Shown: positions 8,339 to 15,968, counted from the stretch's first letter. The stretch: DNA of 64,000 nt from Gammaproteobacteria bacterium (GCA_030432755.1 JAUILZ010000005.1:1-64000); one strand, 5' to 3'. Notes: generated by a model not told the origin, from the sequence alone. Numbers and translations are program-made.

Positions 8339-9148
8339 TTACTGGGTTGGGGCTCGTGCAATAAGGCTTGCATACGCCATGTAACCGAAAAACCCTCCTT
8401 GTTCTGCGCGTTTCCTGCCTTCTTTCTTTAAGGCTTCTCCTAATTCGGAGCTTATAGTTCCTTTCTGGACAAGAGCGTCTGCTCCCCTATCAATCCAACT
8501 CAAGGTTAGACCGGGTGCAAGCGTTTCAACAAGGCCATAACTTTTAAGAGGTTGGACTTCAAATCCAGCCCCTTGTACAAGCGTGGACATCTTTCGAACT
8601 AAATAACGATCGTTAACGAAGTTTTCGACAAATGATTCACAGCACGCTTGAAGTAGATCCGAGTTTGATAATCTGAGAGTTGCAGTATCAAAATCACCAT
8701 CACAGACCCCCAGCCATCCCCCTGGCTTCAAGAGACGGCGCACCTCGGACAGTATCTCTTCTGGTCCCGGTACATGTGTCAGTGTCGTGTGGAGAATTAC
8801 CGCATCAAATGAGCTGTCCTCGAAATCAAGTTTCCTTCCATCTCCTTCTTGATATGAGATCCCCTTGTGGCCCTCTGATAGTTCTCTTGCTTTTGAAAGC
8901 AGGTGCTCTGATGGATCTATGCCGATTACTTGGTTTATATTTGGTATCGAGACTAGGGCTCTGCAGATAGGGCCTGTTCCACATCCCACTTCGAGAACGC
9001 GAGATTTTTCGGGGAAATCAATTTCACCAAGATAAGAACTAATCATATCTTGTTGGGAGGGCATTGCTGCTCGAGTTTCAAGCACACTGGCGATCACATC
9101 CAGCATTTCAGATGGGACCTTTGTGATATTTGCGAATACGTCTGGCAT
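8339..9148 (-). CDS. Class I SAM-dependent methyltransferase (cassette gene)
   Basis: About 269 residues from ATG 9148 (MPDVFANITKVPSEM). An in-frame ATG at 9199 would add 17 poorly conserved residues. Motif I is VLEVGCGTGPICRAL, with the acidic residue after strand 2 in VIGIDPSEHLL, then SFDAVILHTTLTHVPGP and the LKPGGWLGVCDGD strand. This matches UbiE/Methyltransf_11-type enzymes acting on small molecules; the substrate is unknown. The gene is clearly AT-richer than the chromosome around it. It lies between an attC-like site upstream (9246-9314) and a half site downstream, consistent with a gene cassette. Confidence 0.85.
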   Translation of the reverse strand: MPDVFANITKVPSEMLDVIASVLETRAAMPSQQDMISSYLGEIDFPEKSRVLEVGCGTGPICRALVSIPNINQVIGIDPSEHLLSKARELSEGHKGISYQEGDGRKLDFEDSSFDAVILHTTLTHVPGPEEILSEVRRLLKPGGWLGVCDGDFDTATLRLSNSDLLQACCESFVENFVNDRYLVRKMSTLVQGAGFEVQPLKSYGLVETLAPGLTLSWIDRGADALVQKGTISSELGEALKKEGRKRAEQGGFFGYMAYASLIARAPTQ

Positions 9149-9245
9149 GTCAAAATCCCTCTTGCTTTGATTTGTGGATAGACATTGACGTGGAGACATT
9201 AGCTGGTCAAACTGACTGGTTCAGTCTCCTCGGCGGTTTTCCACC

Positions 9246-9314
9246 ACATAACGGTGCGAGCTTGCGAGTGTCCGGCCACCGCTTGCGGTGGCGAATTGGT
9301 GCGCCTGGTTATGC
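9246..9314 (-). repeat. attC-like recombination site (69 bp)
   Basis: The outer boxes ACATAAC (9246-9252) and GTTATGC (9308-9314) are near-complementary versions of RYYYAAC/GTTRRRY. Three unpaired bases inside each box is a GCG/CGC pair. The centre holds the strong hairpin CCACCGCTTGCGGTGG. The site lies seven bases beyond the HNH gene stop and before the methyltransferase gene, where a cassette attC belongs. Confidence 0.6.
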
Positions 9315-9320
9315 GTGAAT

Positions 9321-9635
9321 TTACTGCCCTTTCTCAATGGCCTCCTTTACGATCGGCGCTACTGTTTCTGGGGTAATGCCTCGCTCTTTACAGTAGGCGG
9401 TCTGCAGCCAGATAGAAAGCTGCTTCTGGCCTTTGCTGGCATTACAGCCGCGACAACAGAGACAGATGTTTTCTCTAGTAATTATCGAAGCATCGTTAAT
9501 TATATGCTCCCAGCTTTCAGACGCTTTGGCTGATTCCTTTTGCGATAAAAACGCATTGCCACAATACACGCAGGCTTTGTCCCGCTCTCGGACTTCCTGC
9601 TCTAGTGCTGCCGGAATGTTCCAATTATTCACCAT
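9321..9635 (-). CDS. Small HNH endonuclease-like protein (cassette gene)
   Basis: A 104-residue protein with CVYCGN (about 22-27), SWEHIIND supplying the first His of an HNH beta-beta-alpha metal motif, and NICLCCRGCNASKG with the second zinc-knuckle cysteines and the Asn. This pattern is typical of small HNH proteins related to McrA. Targets are unknown. The ATG lies only two bases after the neighbouring attC-like core (9637), a short leader often seen in integron cassettes. Composition is AT-rich compared with the chromosome. Confidence 0.75.
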   Translation of the reverse strand: MVNNWNIPAALEQEVRERDKACVYCGNAFLSQKESAKASESWEHIINDASIITRENICLCCRGCNASKGQKQLSIWLQTAYCKERGITPETVAPIVKEAIEKGQ

Positions 9636-9636
9636 A

Positions 9637-9749
9637 GCCTAATTCGCTGCCCTTACGCATTACGTTTGCTATGGGGGGCCGGAGCTCCGCCGGCAGGCGG
9701 TGCGAAGGTCCTAGCGCGAAAAGCGCGCGCCTCGATCGCGTTGTTAGGC
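9637..9749 (-). repeat. attC-like recombination site (113 bp)
   Basis: GCCTAAT (9637-9643) and GTTAGGC (9743-9749) form the R box pair; the right box is the classic attC core and the left differs only in the last base. Next to them TTCGC and GCGTT arms give a weak L pair. The interior contains GC-rich inverted segments (GGAGCTCC, GCGCGAAAAGCGCGC). It separates the thioesterase and HNH genes. Confidence 0.55.
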
Positions 9750-9810
9750 GCAACCTTGCTCAATGGCTTCCGTAATCAGTGCGAAAAAGAAACTTGTTGC
9801 AGCCACGTTT

Positions 9811-10236
9811 TTACTCTTTGGCCTCAAGATGGATGGACATCCGCTCTCGCAAGTCGGCAGGGATTTCCGTGGCTCGCCTTGTACCTAGGTTAAGCAAGAC
9901 GCAGTGAAACTCGACTTCAAAGGCCACCACCTCATCTCTTACGCGTTCCAGGGTATGTCGAAATACAACAGACTTGTTTCCGATCGACTTGAGGGTGGTC
10001 AAGAGTCGAATTACTTCGCCAGCCTCCAGCTCAGATTTGAACTCACTCTGAGCTTTCACCACTGCAAAGGACAATTTACGTCCCTCCCGGATGTCCTTTG
10101 CGTCTAACCCAACCAAAGTTTGAAACGAGAACACCCCATCGCTCACGGCCGCGAAATATCTGGAAACATTCATATGACCCAGGTGGTCGCAATCACTTGG
10201 CGCCACAACAGATCTAAAGGTCTCAACCGCAGTCAT
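9811..10236 (-). CDS. Hotdog-fold acyl-CoA thioesterase (cassette gene)
   Basis: A 141-residue single hotdog domain of the 4-hydroxybenzoyl-CoA thioesterase/YbgC/FadM type. The signature is VAPSDCDHLGHMNVSRYF (about 11-28), where the Asp after the Cys is the expected catalytic residue. The later FRHTLERV...EVEFHCVLLNL matches the core strands. It probably hydrolyses acyl-CoA thioesters in the cytoplasm. A good ribosome site (GGAGGAAG) precedes ATG 10236. The gene follows a full attC (10269-10328) with a 32-base leader and is AT-richer than the host chromosome. Confidence 0.8.
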   Translation of the reverse strand: MTAVETFRSVVAPSDCDHLGHMNVSRYFAAVSDGVFSFQTLVGLDAKDIREGRKLSFAVVKAQSEFKSELEAGEVIRLLTTLKSIGNKSVVFRHTLERVRDEVVAFEVEFHCVLLNLGTRRATEIPADLRERMSIHLEAKE

Positions 10237-10268
10237 CTCTACTTCCTCCGATATCGAGTTATGCAGCC

Positions 10269-10328
10269 GTCTAACGCTTTTGTAAAAGGCGCGACGTCAG
10301 GAGCGTCCTTTTGACAAACTTGTTAAGT
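10269..10328 (-). repeat. attC recombination site (60 bp, well formed)
   Basis: GTCTAAC (10269-10275) fits RYYYAAC exactly and GTTAAGT (10322-10328) fits GTTRRRY exactly. Inside them TTTGTAAAAGG and CCTTTTGACAAA pair over 11 bases with one unpaired C on the right arm, the extrahelical base that marks attC strand choice. An inner GCG-CGC step closes a short loop. The upstream gene's TAA stop directly abuts the site. This is the clearest attC in the window. Confidence 0.82.
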
Positions 10329-10856
10329 TTATTTTTCATATGCAGCACGCAACTCCTCATATAGTGCCTTTCTTTTTGAAAGAATGTTATTTCTATAGTC
10401 TTCAAGTTCGGACTCTGTAAGCTTTGAATTCCCTTGCCATGCTTTTCTGCGGAACTCTTTTACGAATTCGCCATAGTCACGCACTAACTCTTGCGCCCGG
10501 TTTGCACCGAGTAATATCAATTTTCCCTCCGCGCTTGATAGATGGCTATATTTATCAAACAGCTCTTTGGCGGTGGCTTCTATCCTAGGCTTTAAATCTT
10601 CAGGAGCATCGTTTTTTCTCTCCATATACCTCACATGCTCGACCATATAAGCCCAATATTTTAAGACGACATTGGAAAATTCTTCCGTTTGGGATGCAAT
10701 TTCCTCTAACAGCTCTCGTTGCCGATTTAATTTGGCTTTTTCGATCTCTTTGCTGTGATTTAATTTTGTTACACCGTAGGTAGCCACACCGGATATTAGG
10801 GCACCTAGTCCGATTTTTACCGCTGTATCTACAATGTCCAATATTTCAGTTGGCAC
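10329..10856 (-). CDS. Membrane-anchored coiled-coil protein, unknown function (cassette gene)
   Basis: A 175-residue protein starting at GTG 10856 behind AGGAAGAAC. A hydrophobic segment at about 11-30 (AVKIGLGALISGVATYGV) could anchor it in the membrane. The remainder is helical and highly charged (HSKEIEKAKLNRQRELLEEI and onward), likely a coiled coil. I recognise no domain. Single-helix plus coiled-coil proteins of unknown role are common in integron cassettes and near phage-defence genes. The gene is flanked by attC cores on both sides (10322-10328 and 10872-10878), which fits a complete cassette. Strongly AT-rich for this window. Confidence 0.7.
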   Translation of the reverse strand: MPTEILDIVDTAVKIGLGALISGVATYGVTKLNHSKEIEKAKLNRQRELLEEIASQTEEFSNVVLKYWAYMVEHVRYMERKNDAPEDLKPRIEATAKELFDKYSHLSSAEGKLILLGANRAQELVRDYGEFVKEFRRKAWQGNSKLTESELEDYRNNILSKRKALYEELRAAYEK

Positions 10857-10871
10857 GTTCTTCCTTTATAA

Positions 10872-11007
10872 ACTTAACATCTGTATATAGAGCATGCTCG
10901 CTTTGTCGGCGATGCTGTTTTCTGGGACGCTCTAAACAATTGATTGCCCTCCGGTTTTCTGTTTGCTCCTCTGTCTATTATAGACAAAGCGAGCGTGCTC
11001 GTTATCT
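10872..11007 (-). repeat. Long inverted repeat, possible large attC at the upstream edge of the cassette cluster
   Basis: ACTTAAC at 10872-10878 is the complement of the GTTAAGT box of the 10269-10328 site and lies 15 bases before the next gene. Beyond it, 10890-10907 and 10983-11000 form an 18-base inverted repeat with one mismatch (GCTCGCTTTGTC against GACAAAGCGAGC), enclosing 75 bases. The outer right arm GTTATCT is a poor GTTRRRY. The layout resembles a VCR-type long attC, but a transcription terminator or other hairpin is possible. Confidence 0.42.
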
Positions 11008-11282
11008 CTCAACACGAGGTCTCTATATTTTGGTCATCGCTTTTTACAAGTTGCTGTTTTTCGATAAGATTTCAGTCATTCCAAGTGCCAACCGAGAGTA
11101 GATGGAAAGCCACTCGAGCAATTTTGGTCGGATTCTTACGGATATAACTGTAAATTAATACAGCTAATTAGGCTTCCAGATGGCTGGTGCGCTTCTTGTA
11201 ACAATTCGACGCAATATCCTCCTGCGGGAGTGGCATTCGAACGGAGAAGAAGATCTACTTATTTGCCGGATCCGCGGAATGT
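11008..11282. other. Gene-free right flank of the cassette cluster
   Basis: No supported gene. Composition shifts gradually from AT-rich to GC-rich towards the ureohydrolase gene. An 83-residue plus-strand frame through 10850-11101 lacks any recognisable feature and crosses the inverted repeat. This is where an integrase remnant would be expected if the array had its own, but none is readable. Confidence 0.4.
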
Positions 11283-12284
11283 TCAACCCCCCTGCACTCG
11301 CTCCGCCACCAGTGTAATCATCTCGAACATCAGCGACACCGCGACGAAGGCGGTGATCTGGTTGGGGGAGTCCCAGGTCGGCATCAGGCAGACTACGTCT
11401 CCGCCGATAACGTTGAGGCCGCGGGTGGCGCGGATCACTTTCATCACCTCGTTGATCCGGAGGCCCTCGATGCCGGCCTCGATGTTGGCGACGCCCGGCG
11501 CCACGGTGGGGTCGAGGCAGTCGAGGTCGAAGGTGATGTAGACCGGGTTGTCGCCGAGGCGCTCGCGCACGATGCGGATGGTCTCGTCGATGCCGATCTC
11601 GTGGAAGCGGTCGATGTCGATGACCTCGTAGCCGAGGTTGTAGCTCGGCTCGAGCCAGTCGAGGGTGCGCGGGTTGCCACGGATGCCGACCTGGACGCTG
11701 GTATGGGGATCGACGTGGCCGCCGCGGGTGAGGTAGCTCGCCCAGTGGGCGGCGGACTTCTTCGCGCCGAAGAAATGGTCGACGTGGTCGAAGGCGTCGG
11801 TGTGGGCGTCGAAATGCAGCAGGCTCACCGGGCGGCCGCCGGTGAGCTTCGCGCCCTCGCCGGCGATGCCCTGGAGGATGCCGCCGGTGATCGCGTGGTC
11901 GCCGCCGATGGATACCGGGTATGTTCCGGCCTTGTCGAGGCGGCGGTAGTAGTCCGTCATCCGTTGCACGCTGGCCTCGTTGTCGTTGAGTTCCGGCAGC
12001 GCGACGTCGCCGAGGTCGTGGATCCTGGCCATGGCCCAAGGGTCAACGCCGAAGGCCTTGTGCACCCTCCGGCCGAGGGCGGAGACGTTGCGCACCGCGC
12101 GCGGGCCGAGGTGCTGGTCGTGCAGGGTAGTGCCGTTGCCGGTGCTGTGGGGCACGCCGACGAGGGCGATGTCGCAGTTCGCCGGGTCGGGATCGTGGGG
12201 GCAGCGGAACAGGGTGGGGATGCCCCACCAGAACAGTCCCTGCACCATGTTGTCGAGGCGCGCCTGTTGTTCCTGGTCGGTCAT
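11283..12284 (-). CDS. Ureohydrolase (agmatinase/guanidino-acid hydrolase family)
   Basis: A 333-residue member of the arginase/agmatinase fold. The manganese ligands are present: GGDHAI (about 137-142), the DAHTDAFD box (about 172-179) and DLDCLDPTVAPGV (about 260-272). These enzymes release urea from agmatine, guanidinobutyrate, guanidinopropionate or guanidine. The substrate cannot be fixed from motifs; absence of adjacent speA or polyamine genes leaves it open. The cupin gene lies 9 bases upstream and the M48 gene further up on the same strand, suggesting co-transcription. Confidence 0.88.
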   Translation of the reverse strand: MTDQEQQARLDNMVQGLFWWGIPTLFRCPHDPDPANCDIALVGVPHSTGNGTTLHDQHLGPRAVRNVSALGRRVHKAFGVDPWAMARIHDLGDVALPELNDNEASVQRMTDYYRRLDKAGTYPVSIGGDHAITGGILQGIAGEGAKLTGGRPVSLLHFDAHTDAFDHVDHFFGAKKSAAHWASYLTRGGHVDPHTSVQVGIRGNPRTLDWLEPSYNLGYEVIDIDRFHEIGIDETIRIVRERLGDNPVYITFDLDCLDPTVAPGVANIEAGIEGLRINEVMKVIRATRGLNVIGGDVVCLMPTWDSPNQITAFVAVSLMFEMITLVAERVQGG

Positions 12285-12293
12285 GGGCGTGCC

Positions 12294-12653
12294 CTACTCG
12301 GCGAAACTGTAGTCGAAGCCGATGACCAGGCAACCGTTGACCGTGCGGCTGTTGTGCTCGCTGCCCGGCTGGTAGATCACGTAGTCGCCCGGGCCGAGCA
12401 CGGTGCCGTCGGATTCCACCACGTCACCCTCCAGGATCAGGTATTCCTCCCGCCGCCTGTGCACGTGGCGGATCGTCTCGGCGCCGGGCTCCATGCGGAT
12501 CATGTAGACGCCCTGCCCAGTCTCGGGGTCGTAGCTGAGATCGAGCTTTTCCATGTCTTCCTGCACCGGTCCTTCGTAGTCGTACACGTCGAATTTCGCC
12601 GTCGCCGTATGGATGATGCGGCGCGAGGGGTTGTCGTCTGTCTTGTCTGTCAT
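12294..12653 (-). CDS. Small cupin-domain protein
   Basis: A 119-residue single cupin. Motif 1 is visible as IRHVHRRREEYLILEGDV and motif 2 as PGDYVIYQPGSEHNSRTVNG, with the usual His, His, Glu and His metal ligands. The N-terminal tail is charged and soluble. Placed between the ureohydrolase and an M48 protease gene in the same direction, with 9- and 17-base gaps. Single cupins of this kind serve as metal-dependent isomerases, dioxygenases or sugar-binding proteins, and no specific role can be assigned. Confidence 0.75.
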   Translation of the reverse strand: MTDKTDDNPSRRIIHTATAKFDVYDYEGPVQEDMEKLDLSYDPETGQGVYMIRMEPGAETIRHVHRRREEYLILEGDVVESDGTVLGPGDYVIYQPGSEHNSRTVNGCLVIGFDYSFAE

Positions 12654-12670
12654 GGTCGTCGGTGCGGGTT

Positions 12671-13876
12671 CTAGTCGGGCTCACAGTCCTGGGCCAGGGT
12701 CTGGCTGACGAAGGCGCGGGACACCTTCAGGCCATCGGCGATAGTATCCAACACCCGGCGCCCGGCGTCACCGGCGCAGCCGTCGGCGGCGGCGACGATG
12801 CAGATGTCGCGCAGCACCTGCATGCGCTGGGGCTGGCTGGCGGCCACGTTGGCGCTTTCGATGCGGTCTTCGAGGGATTCCACCGTTCGCGGGATGTCCA
12901 GGCCGCGGTCGAACTCCCCCTTGCCGAAGAACTTCTCGAACGCGGCGATCTCGTTCTCGCTGACATTGCCGTCGGCGTTGGCCACCGCGATGGAGCCCGC
13001 GAACAGCAGGCGGCGCATGGCGATGGCCGTGTCCGTGCGCCCTTCGAGGTAACTCGGTTCCATCAGGCTCATCAGCCGCTGCACGCCCACGTCGAGGTTC
13101 TCGTGGCTCGTGCCGTCGTCGCGCATCAGCTCGGACTCGAAGAACAGCTTGAGCGCCTTGACCCGGAGCGGGCTGAAGGGATGGGTAGCGAACCAGTCCT
13201 CCCGCGGCGCGCCCTGTCCCGCCCCTTCCACCGCCACCTGCATGTCATCCACCTGGCGAAGGAAATCGTCGAGATCGAAACGGATCACCTCGTCGCTCAG
13301 CCCCGAGGCAAGGCGAAACAGGGAACGCGCAACCCCGTGCAGGTCGTCGGCGCACCAGGCCCCGGCGCGGTCGGCGGACACCTCGGCGTTGCGCGACCAG
13401 GCGAACAGGTCGAGCGCGAGGCGCGGGTCCGGCCGCTGGCTGCCGCCCAGCAGGTAGCCGATGGGGATCGAATGATGGTCGTAGACGTGGTGACCGAACT
13501 CGTGACCAACCACGAACTTGAGCTCGGTATCGCTGAATCCCTCGAGCAGGCTCGAGGAGAACATTACGTACAGATTGCCCTCCTCGGGCTTGAAGCAGGC
13601 GGCGTTGAACTGCGGGCTGGAATACACGTAGAGCTCGTGGGGAATCTTGATCTCCAGCTTCTCGATGCATTCGTCCGCCATGCGGTGCACGTCCGGCGCC
13701 ATCGCGCGGCTCAGGCGCACCGAGGTGCCAAGCAGCCGGCGGCGCAGGCCGAGCGGGCCCGCCTCCTCGTGGCGCTCGATCTGCCGGTTGACCCGGATCA
13801 CGTCGGGGTGGCGCAGCAGATCCTCCGCCATGTCGCGGTCGCTGCGGTATCGAATGGTTTCGCGCTGCATTACCAT
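12671..13876 (-). CDS. M48-family zinc metalloprotease with C-terminal TerB-like domain
   Basis: A 401-residue protein. The catalytic motif is VVGHEFGHHVYDHHS (HExxH, about 134-148), with a Glu in NAEVSADRAGAW as the third zinc ligand. No transmembrane segment or signal peptide is evident, unlike HtpX and BepA. The last 115 residues (LLFAGSIAVANADGNVSENE to VSRAFVSQTLAQD) look like a TerB/tellurite-resistance helical domain. The combination suggests a cytoplasmic, possibly stress-linked protease. ATG 13876 is used; ATG 13870 is also possible. It diverges from the MATE gene, which starts 43 bases away. Confidence 0.82.
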   Translation of the reverse strand: MVMQRETIRYRSDRDMAEDLLRHPDVIRVNRQIERHEEAGPLGLRRRLLGTSVRLSRAMAPDVHRMADECIEKLEIKIPHELYVYSSPQFNAACFKPEEGNLYVMFSSSLLEGFSDTELKFVVGHEFGHHVYDHHSIPIGYLLGGSQRPDPRLALDLFAWSRNAEVSADRAGAWCADDLHGVARSLFRLASGLSDEVIRFDLDDFLRQVDDMQVAVEGAGQGAPREDWFATHPFSPLRVKALKLFFESELMRDDGTSHENLDVGVQRLMSLMEPSYLEGRTDTAIAMRRLLFAGSIAVANADGNVSENEIAAFEKFFGKGEFDRGLDIPRTVESLEDRIESANVAASQPQRMQVLRDICIVAAADGCAGDAGRRVLDTIADGLKVSRAFVSQTLAQDCEPD

Positions 13877-13919
13877 CGCTCAGTTTAACCAGGCTCAAGC
13901 CTACCACCCATCCGCGTCC

Positions 13920-15248
13920 ATGCCGCCCTCCGCTCCCGGCCCCATCACCCATCGCTCCGTCTGGTCCCTGGCCGGGCCGATCATTCTAGCCAACCTGTCC
14001 GCGCCGCTGGTGGGGGCGGTGGATACAGCGGTAGTGGGCCACCTGCCCGGGCCGGAGTACATCGGCGCGGTGGCGCTGGGCGCGCTGATCTTCAGCTTCC
14101 TCTACTGGGGTTTCGGCTTCCTGCGCATGGGCACCACGGGTTTCGTTGCCCGGGCCTGGGGCGCCGGCGATCCGGTGGAACTGGACAACCTGTTGCTGCG
14201 CGTATTGCTGCTCGCCCTCGGCCTGGGATTGCTGGTCATCGTTCTCGGCCGCCCGCTGGTGGCGCTCGCCATCTGGCTGCTGGATAGCTCCGACAGGGTG
14301 GAGGCGCTGACCGCGGAGTACTCCCATATCCGCCTGTGGAGCGCCCCCGCGACCCTCTGCGTCTATGTCTGCACCGGTGCGTTCATCGGCCTCCAGCGCA
14401 CCCGCGACGTGCTCGTCCTGCAACTCGTGCTGAACGGCGCCAACGTGCTCCTCGACCTGCTGTTCGTGCCGGTGCTGGGTTTCGGCGTGCCGGGCGTGGC
14501 CTGGGCCACCCTGATCGCCGAGTACGCCGCCGCCGGGCTCGGCCTGTGGCTGCTGCGCACCTGGCTCGGGCGCGCACTGGCGCGGCCGGACTGGGGCGCG
14601 ATCCTCGCGCCGGCGCCCATGGTCGCCCTGCTGCGGAGCAACAGCCACCTGTTCGTCCGCACCCTGTGCGTGGTCTTCGCATTTTCCTGGTTCACCGCCC
14701 AGGGGGCGAAGCTGGGCGAACTGGTGCTCGCCGCCAACAGCATCCTGATGCAGTTGCAAACCTTCATGTCCCACGGCCTCGACGGCTTCGCCCATGCCGC
14801 GGAGACCCTGACCGGCCAGGCCAGCGGCGCGCGCGACCGGGAGCGATTTCGCCACGCGGTACGTATGACCACCATCTGGGCGGGCATCATCGCCCTCGCG
14901 ATGACACTCGGTTACTGGATCCTGGGCCCCTGGCTGCTGACGCTGTTCAGCGACCAGGCGCCGGTCATCGATCTCGCCCTGGAGTACCTGCCCTGGATGG
15001 TGATCGCGCCGCTGGTGTCGGTATGGAGCTTCCAGCTCGACGGCATCTTCATCGGCAGCGGCAACACGCGCGAGATGCGTAATGCCATGGCGATCTCCAC
15101 CGCGGGCTTCGTCGCGCTCACCTGGCTGCTCCTGCCCTCACTCGGCAACCACGGCCTGTACCTCGCGCTCACGCTATTCATGGGGCTCAGGGCGCTGACC
15201 CTGCTGCCCTATTATCGCGCCGCAATTCCAGTGGCCCGGGAAGCCTGA
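13920..15248 (+). CDS. MATE-family multidrug/toxin efflux transporter
   Basis: A 442-residue membrane protein with about 12 helices in two MatE repeats, nearest the DinF branch. Landmarks are the N-terminal WSLAGPIILANLSAPLVGAVDTAVVGHL and the second-half HGLDGFAHAAETLTGQASGARD, which corresponds to the DinF/NorM helix 7-8 region. It exchanges sodium or protons for cationic compounds. I chose ATG 13920 because the upstream extension of the frame overlaps the M48 gene antisense and is not membrane-like. Confidence 0.92.
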   Translation: MPPSAPGPITHRSVWSLAGPIILANLSAPLVGAVDTAVVGHLPGPEYIGAVALGALIFSFLYWGFGFLRMGTTGFVARAWGAGDPVELDNLLLRVLLLALGLGLLVIVLGRPLVALAIWLLDSSDRVEALTAEYSHIRLWSAPATLCVYVCTGAFIGLQRTRDVLVLQLVLNGANVLLDLLFVPVLGFGVPGVAWATLIAEYAAAGLGLWLLRTWLGRALARPDWGAILAPAPMVALLRSNSHLFVRTLCVVFAFSWFTAQGAKLGELVLAANSILMQLQTFMSHGLDGFAHAAETLTGQASGARDRERFRHAVRMTTIWAGIIALAMTLGYWILGPWLLTLFSDQAPVIDLALEYLPWMVIAPLVSVWSFQLDGIFIGSGNTREMRNAMAISTAGFVALTWLLLPSLGNHGLYLALTLFMGLRALTLLPYYRAAIPVAREA

Positions 15249-15261
15249 GCCGACGCCCCGT

Positions 15262-15894
15262 TCAGTCCGTCAGCCGGGCGAGCCGGATCGGCCCCGGGGA
15301 GATCCAGAAGCAGAACGTGAACAGCGGCGTCTCCCGGGTGATCATCTCGTGGGGCAGCCAGGGAGTGTTGTGGATCGGTTCCCCTGCCCTGCGTTCGCGG
15401 GGTGGTTCGTCGTTTTGCGACCACAGGGTATCGCCGCCGAAGGGGAAGTAGATTTCCTCGGCCTCGTGGTGGTGGCGCGGATAATGCCTGCCGGGACCGA
15501 TGATGAAGAATGCGACTATCACCCGTTCGTGGGGAATCAGCGCGTCGTAGCCCAGCAGGTTGGTGTAGCAGTAGTTGTCCATGTAGTCGTCACCGAGGCT
15601 CTCACGGTAGTGCTCGGTGCGGATCCAGCGCATCCGCGGTTCGAACGCCGCGAACGCACACGCGAGGTCAGCCATGGGACCGCCCTCCGCCATGGCCAGG
15701 GCGGCGTCGAGGTGGCGGCAGCCCGGCAGGCGGCCGGGCTTTGGCGGTGGATCGGGAAGTTTCGCGCGCGCGATCTCGTCACTGATCAACTGAACAGGCG
15801 CTGCCTGGCCGGGATGAGACTCTATTGCAGTATCCAGGAAGCGCAGGATTTCCCCACGCAAACTTTCAAATGTACGGGATGCCGGGCTCACCAA
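15262..15894 (-). CDS. DMSP-lyase-like cupin
   Basis: A 210-residue protein whose C-terminal cupin carries GPGRHYPRHHHEAEEIYFPFGG (here split: GPGRHYPRHHHEAE then EIYFPFGG). His141-143, Glu147 and Tyr149, plus His183 in WLPHEMIT, line up with the metal-binding His, Glu, Tyr and His of DddQ/DddL-type lyases. These cleave dimethylsulfoniopropionate to acrylate and dimethyl sulfide. The length also fits. The start is TTG 15894 or GTG 15891; no ATG is available in frame nearby. Convergent with the MATE gene. No acrylate-handling genes are adjacent, so the physiological substrate is uncertain; family placement is my motif reading. Confidence 0.72.
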   Translation of the reverse strand: MVSPASRTFESLRGEILRFLDTAIESHPGQAAPVQLISDEIARAKLPDPPPKPGRLPGCRHLDAALAMAEGGPMADLACAFAAFEPRMRWIRTEHYRESLGDDYMDNYCYTNLLGYDALIPHERVIVAFFIIGPGRHYPRHHHEAEEIYFPFGGDTLWSQNDEPPRERRAGEPIHNTPWLPHEMITRETPLFTFCFWISPGPIRLARLTD

Positions 15895-15940
15895 TGGATC
15901 GCTCCTGCCGGACTATCGAGCGATGTCCGGCCACTACCGG

Positions 15941-15968
15941 TTGCATTCGCCAGGTAACTGTATAAAAT
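15941..15968 (+). promoter_or_regulatory. Putative sigma-70 promoter of tag
   Basis: TTGCAT (15941-15946) and TAAAAT (15963-15968) are spaced by 16 bases, 34 bases before the tag start. An AT-rich stretch TATAAAATACTAGTAT stands out from the GC-rich surroundings. Confidence 0.38.

Larger units (their letters stand above)
7894..11007 (-). mobile_element. Gene-cassette cluster without integrase (CALIN-like)
   Basis: Five or six short genes all run on the minus strand, are AT-richer than the chromosome on both sides, have unrelated functions, and are separated by attC-like sites (9246-9314, 9637-9749, 10269-10328, plus a half site and a long candidate). This is how integron cassettes are arranged. 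No tyrosine recombinase of the IntI type is encoded in the window and no attI was recognised, so the cluster matches the class of attC clusters lacking an integrase. The left edge (HigBA) has no visible attC of its own. Confidence 0.68.

Noticed and set aside
10850..11162. Small plus-strand frames at the right edge of the cassette cluster (for example 10850-11101)
   Set aside because: Low complexity, no ribosome site, and they cross a strong inverted repeat.
7894..11282. Possible integron integrase or attI next to the cassettes
   Set aside because: No frame shows the Arg-His-Arg-Tyr pattern of tyrosine recombinases, and no attI-like site could be separated from attC arms.
13647..13919. N-terminal extension of the MATE gene
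   Set aside because: The extension is Ser/Arg-rich, antisense to the M48 gene, and not membrane-like.
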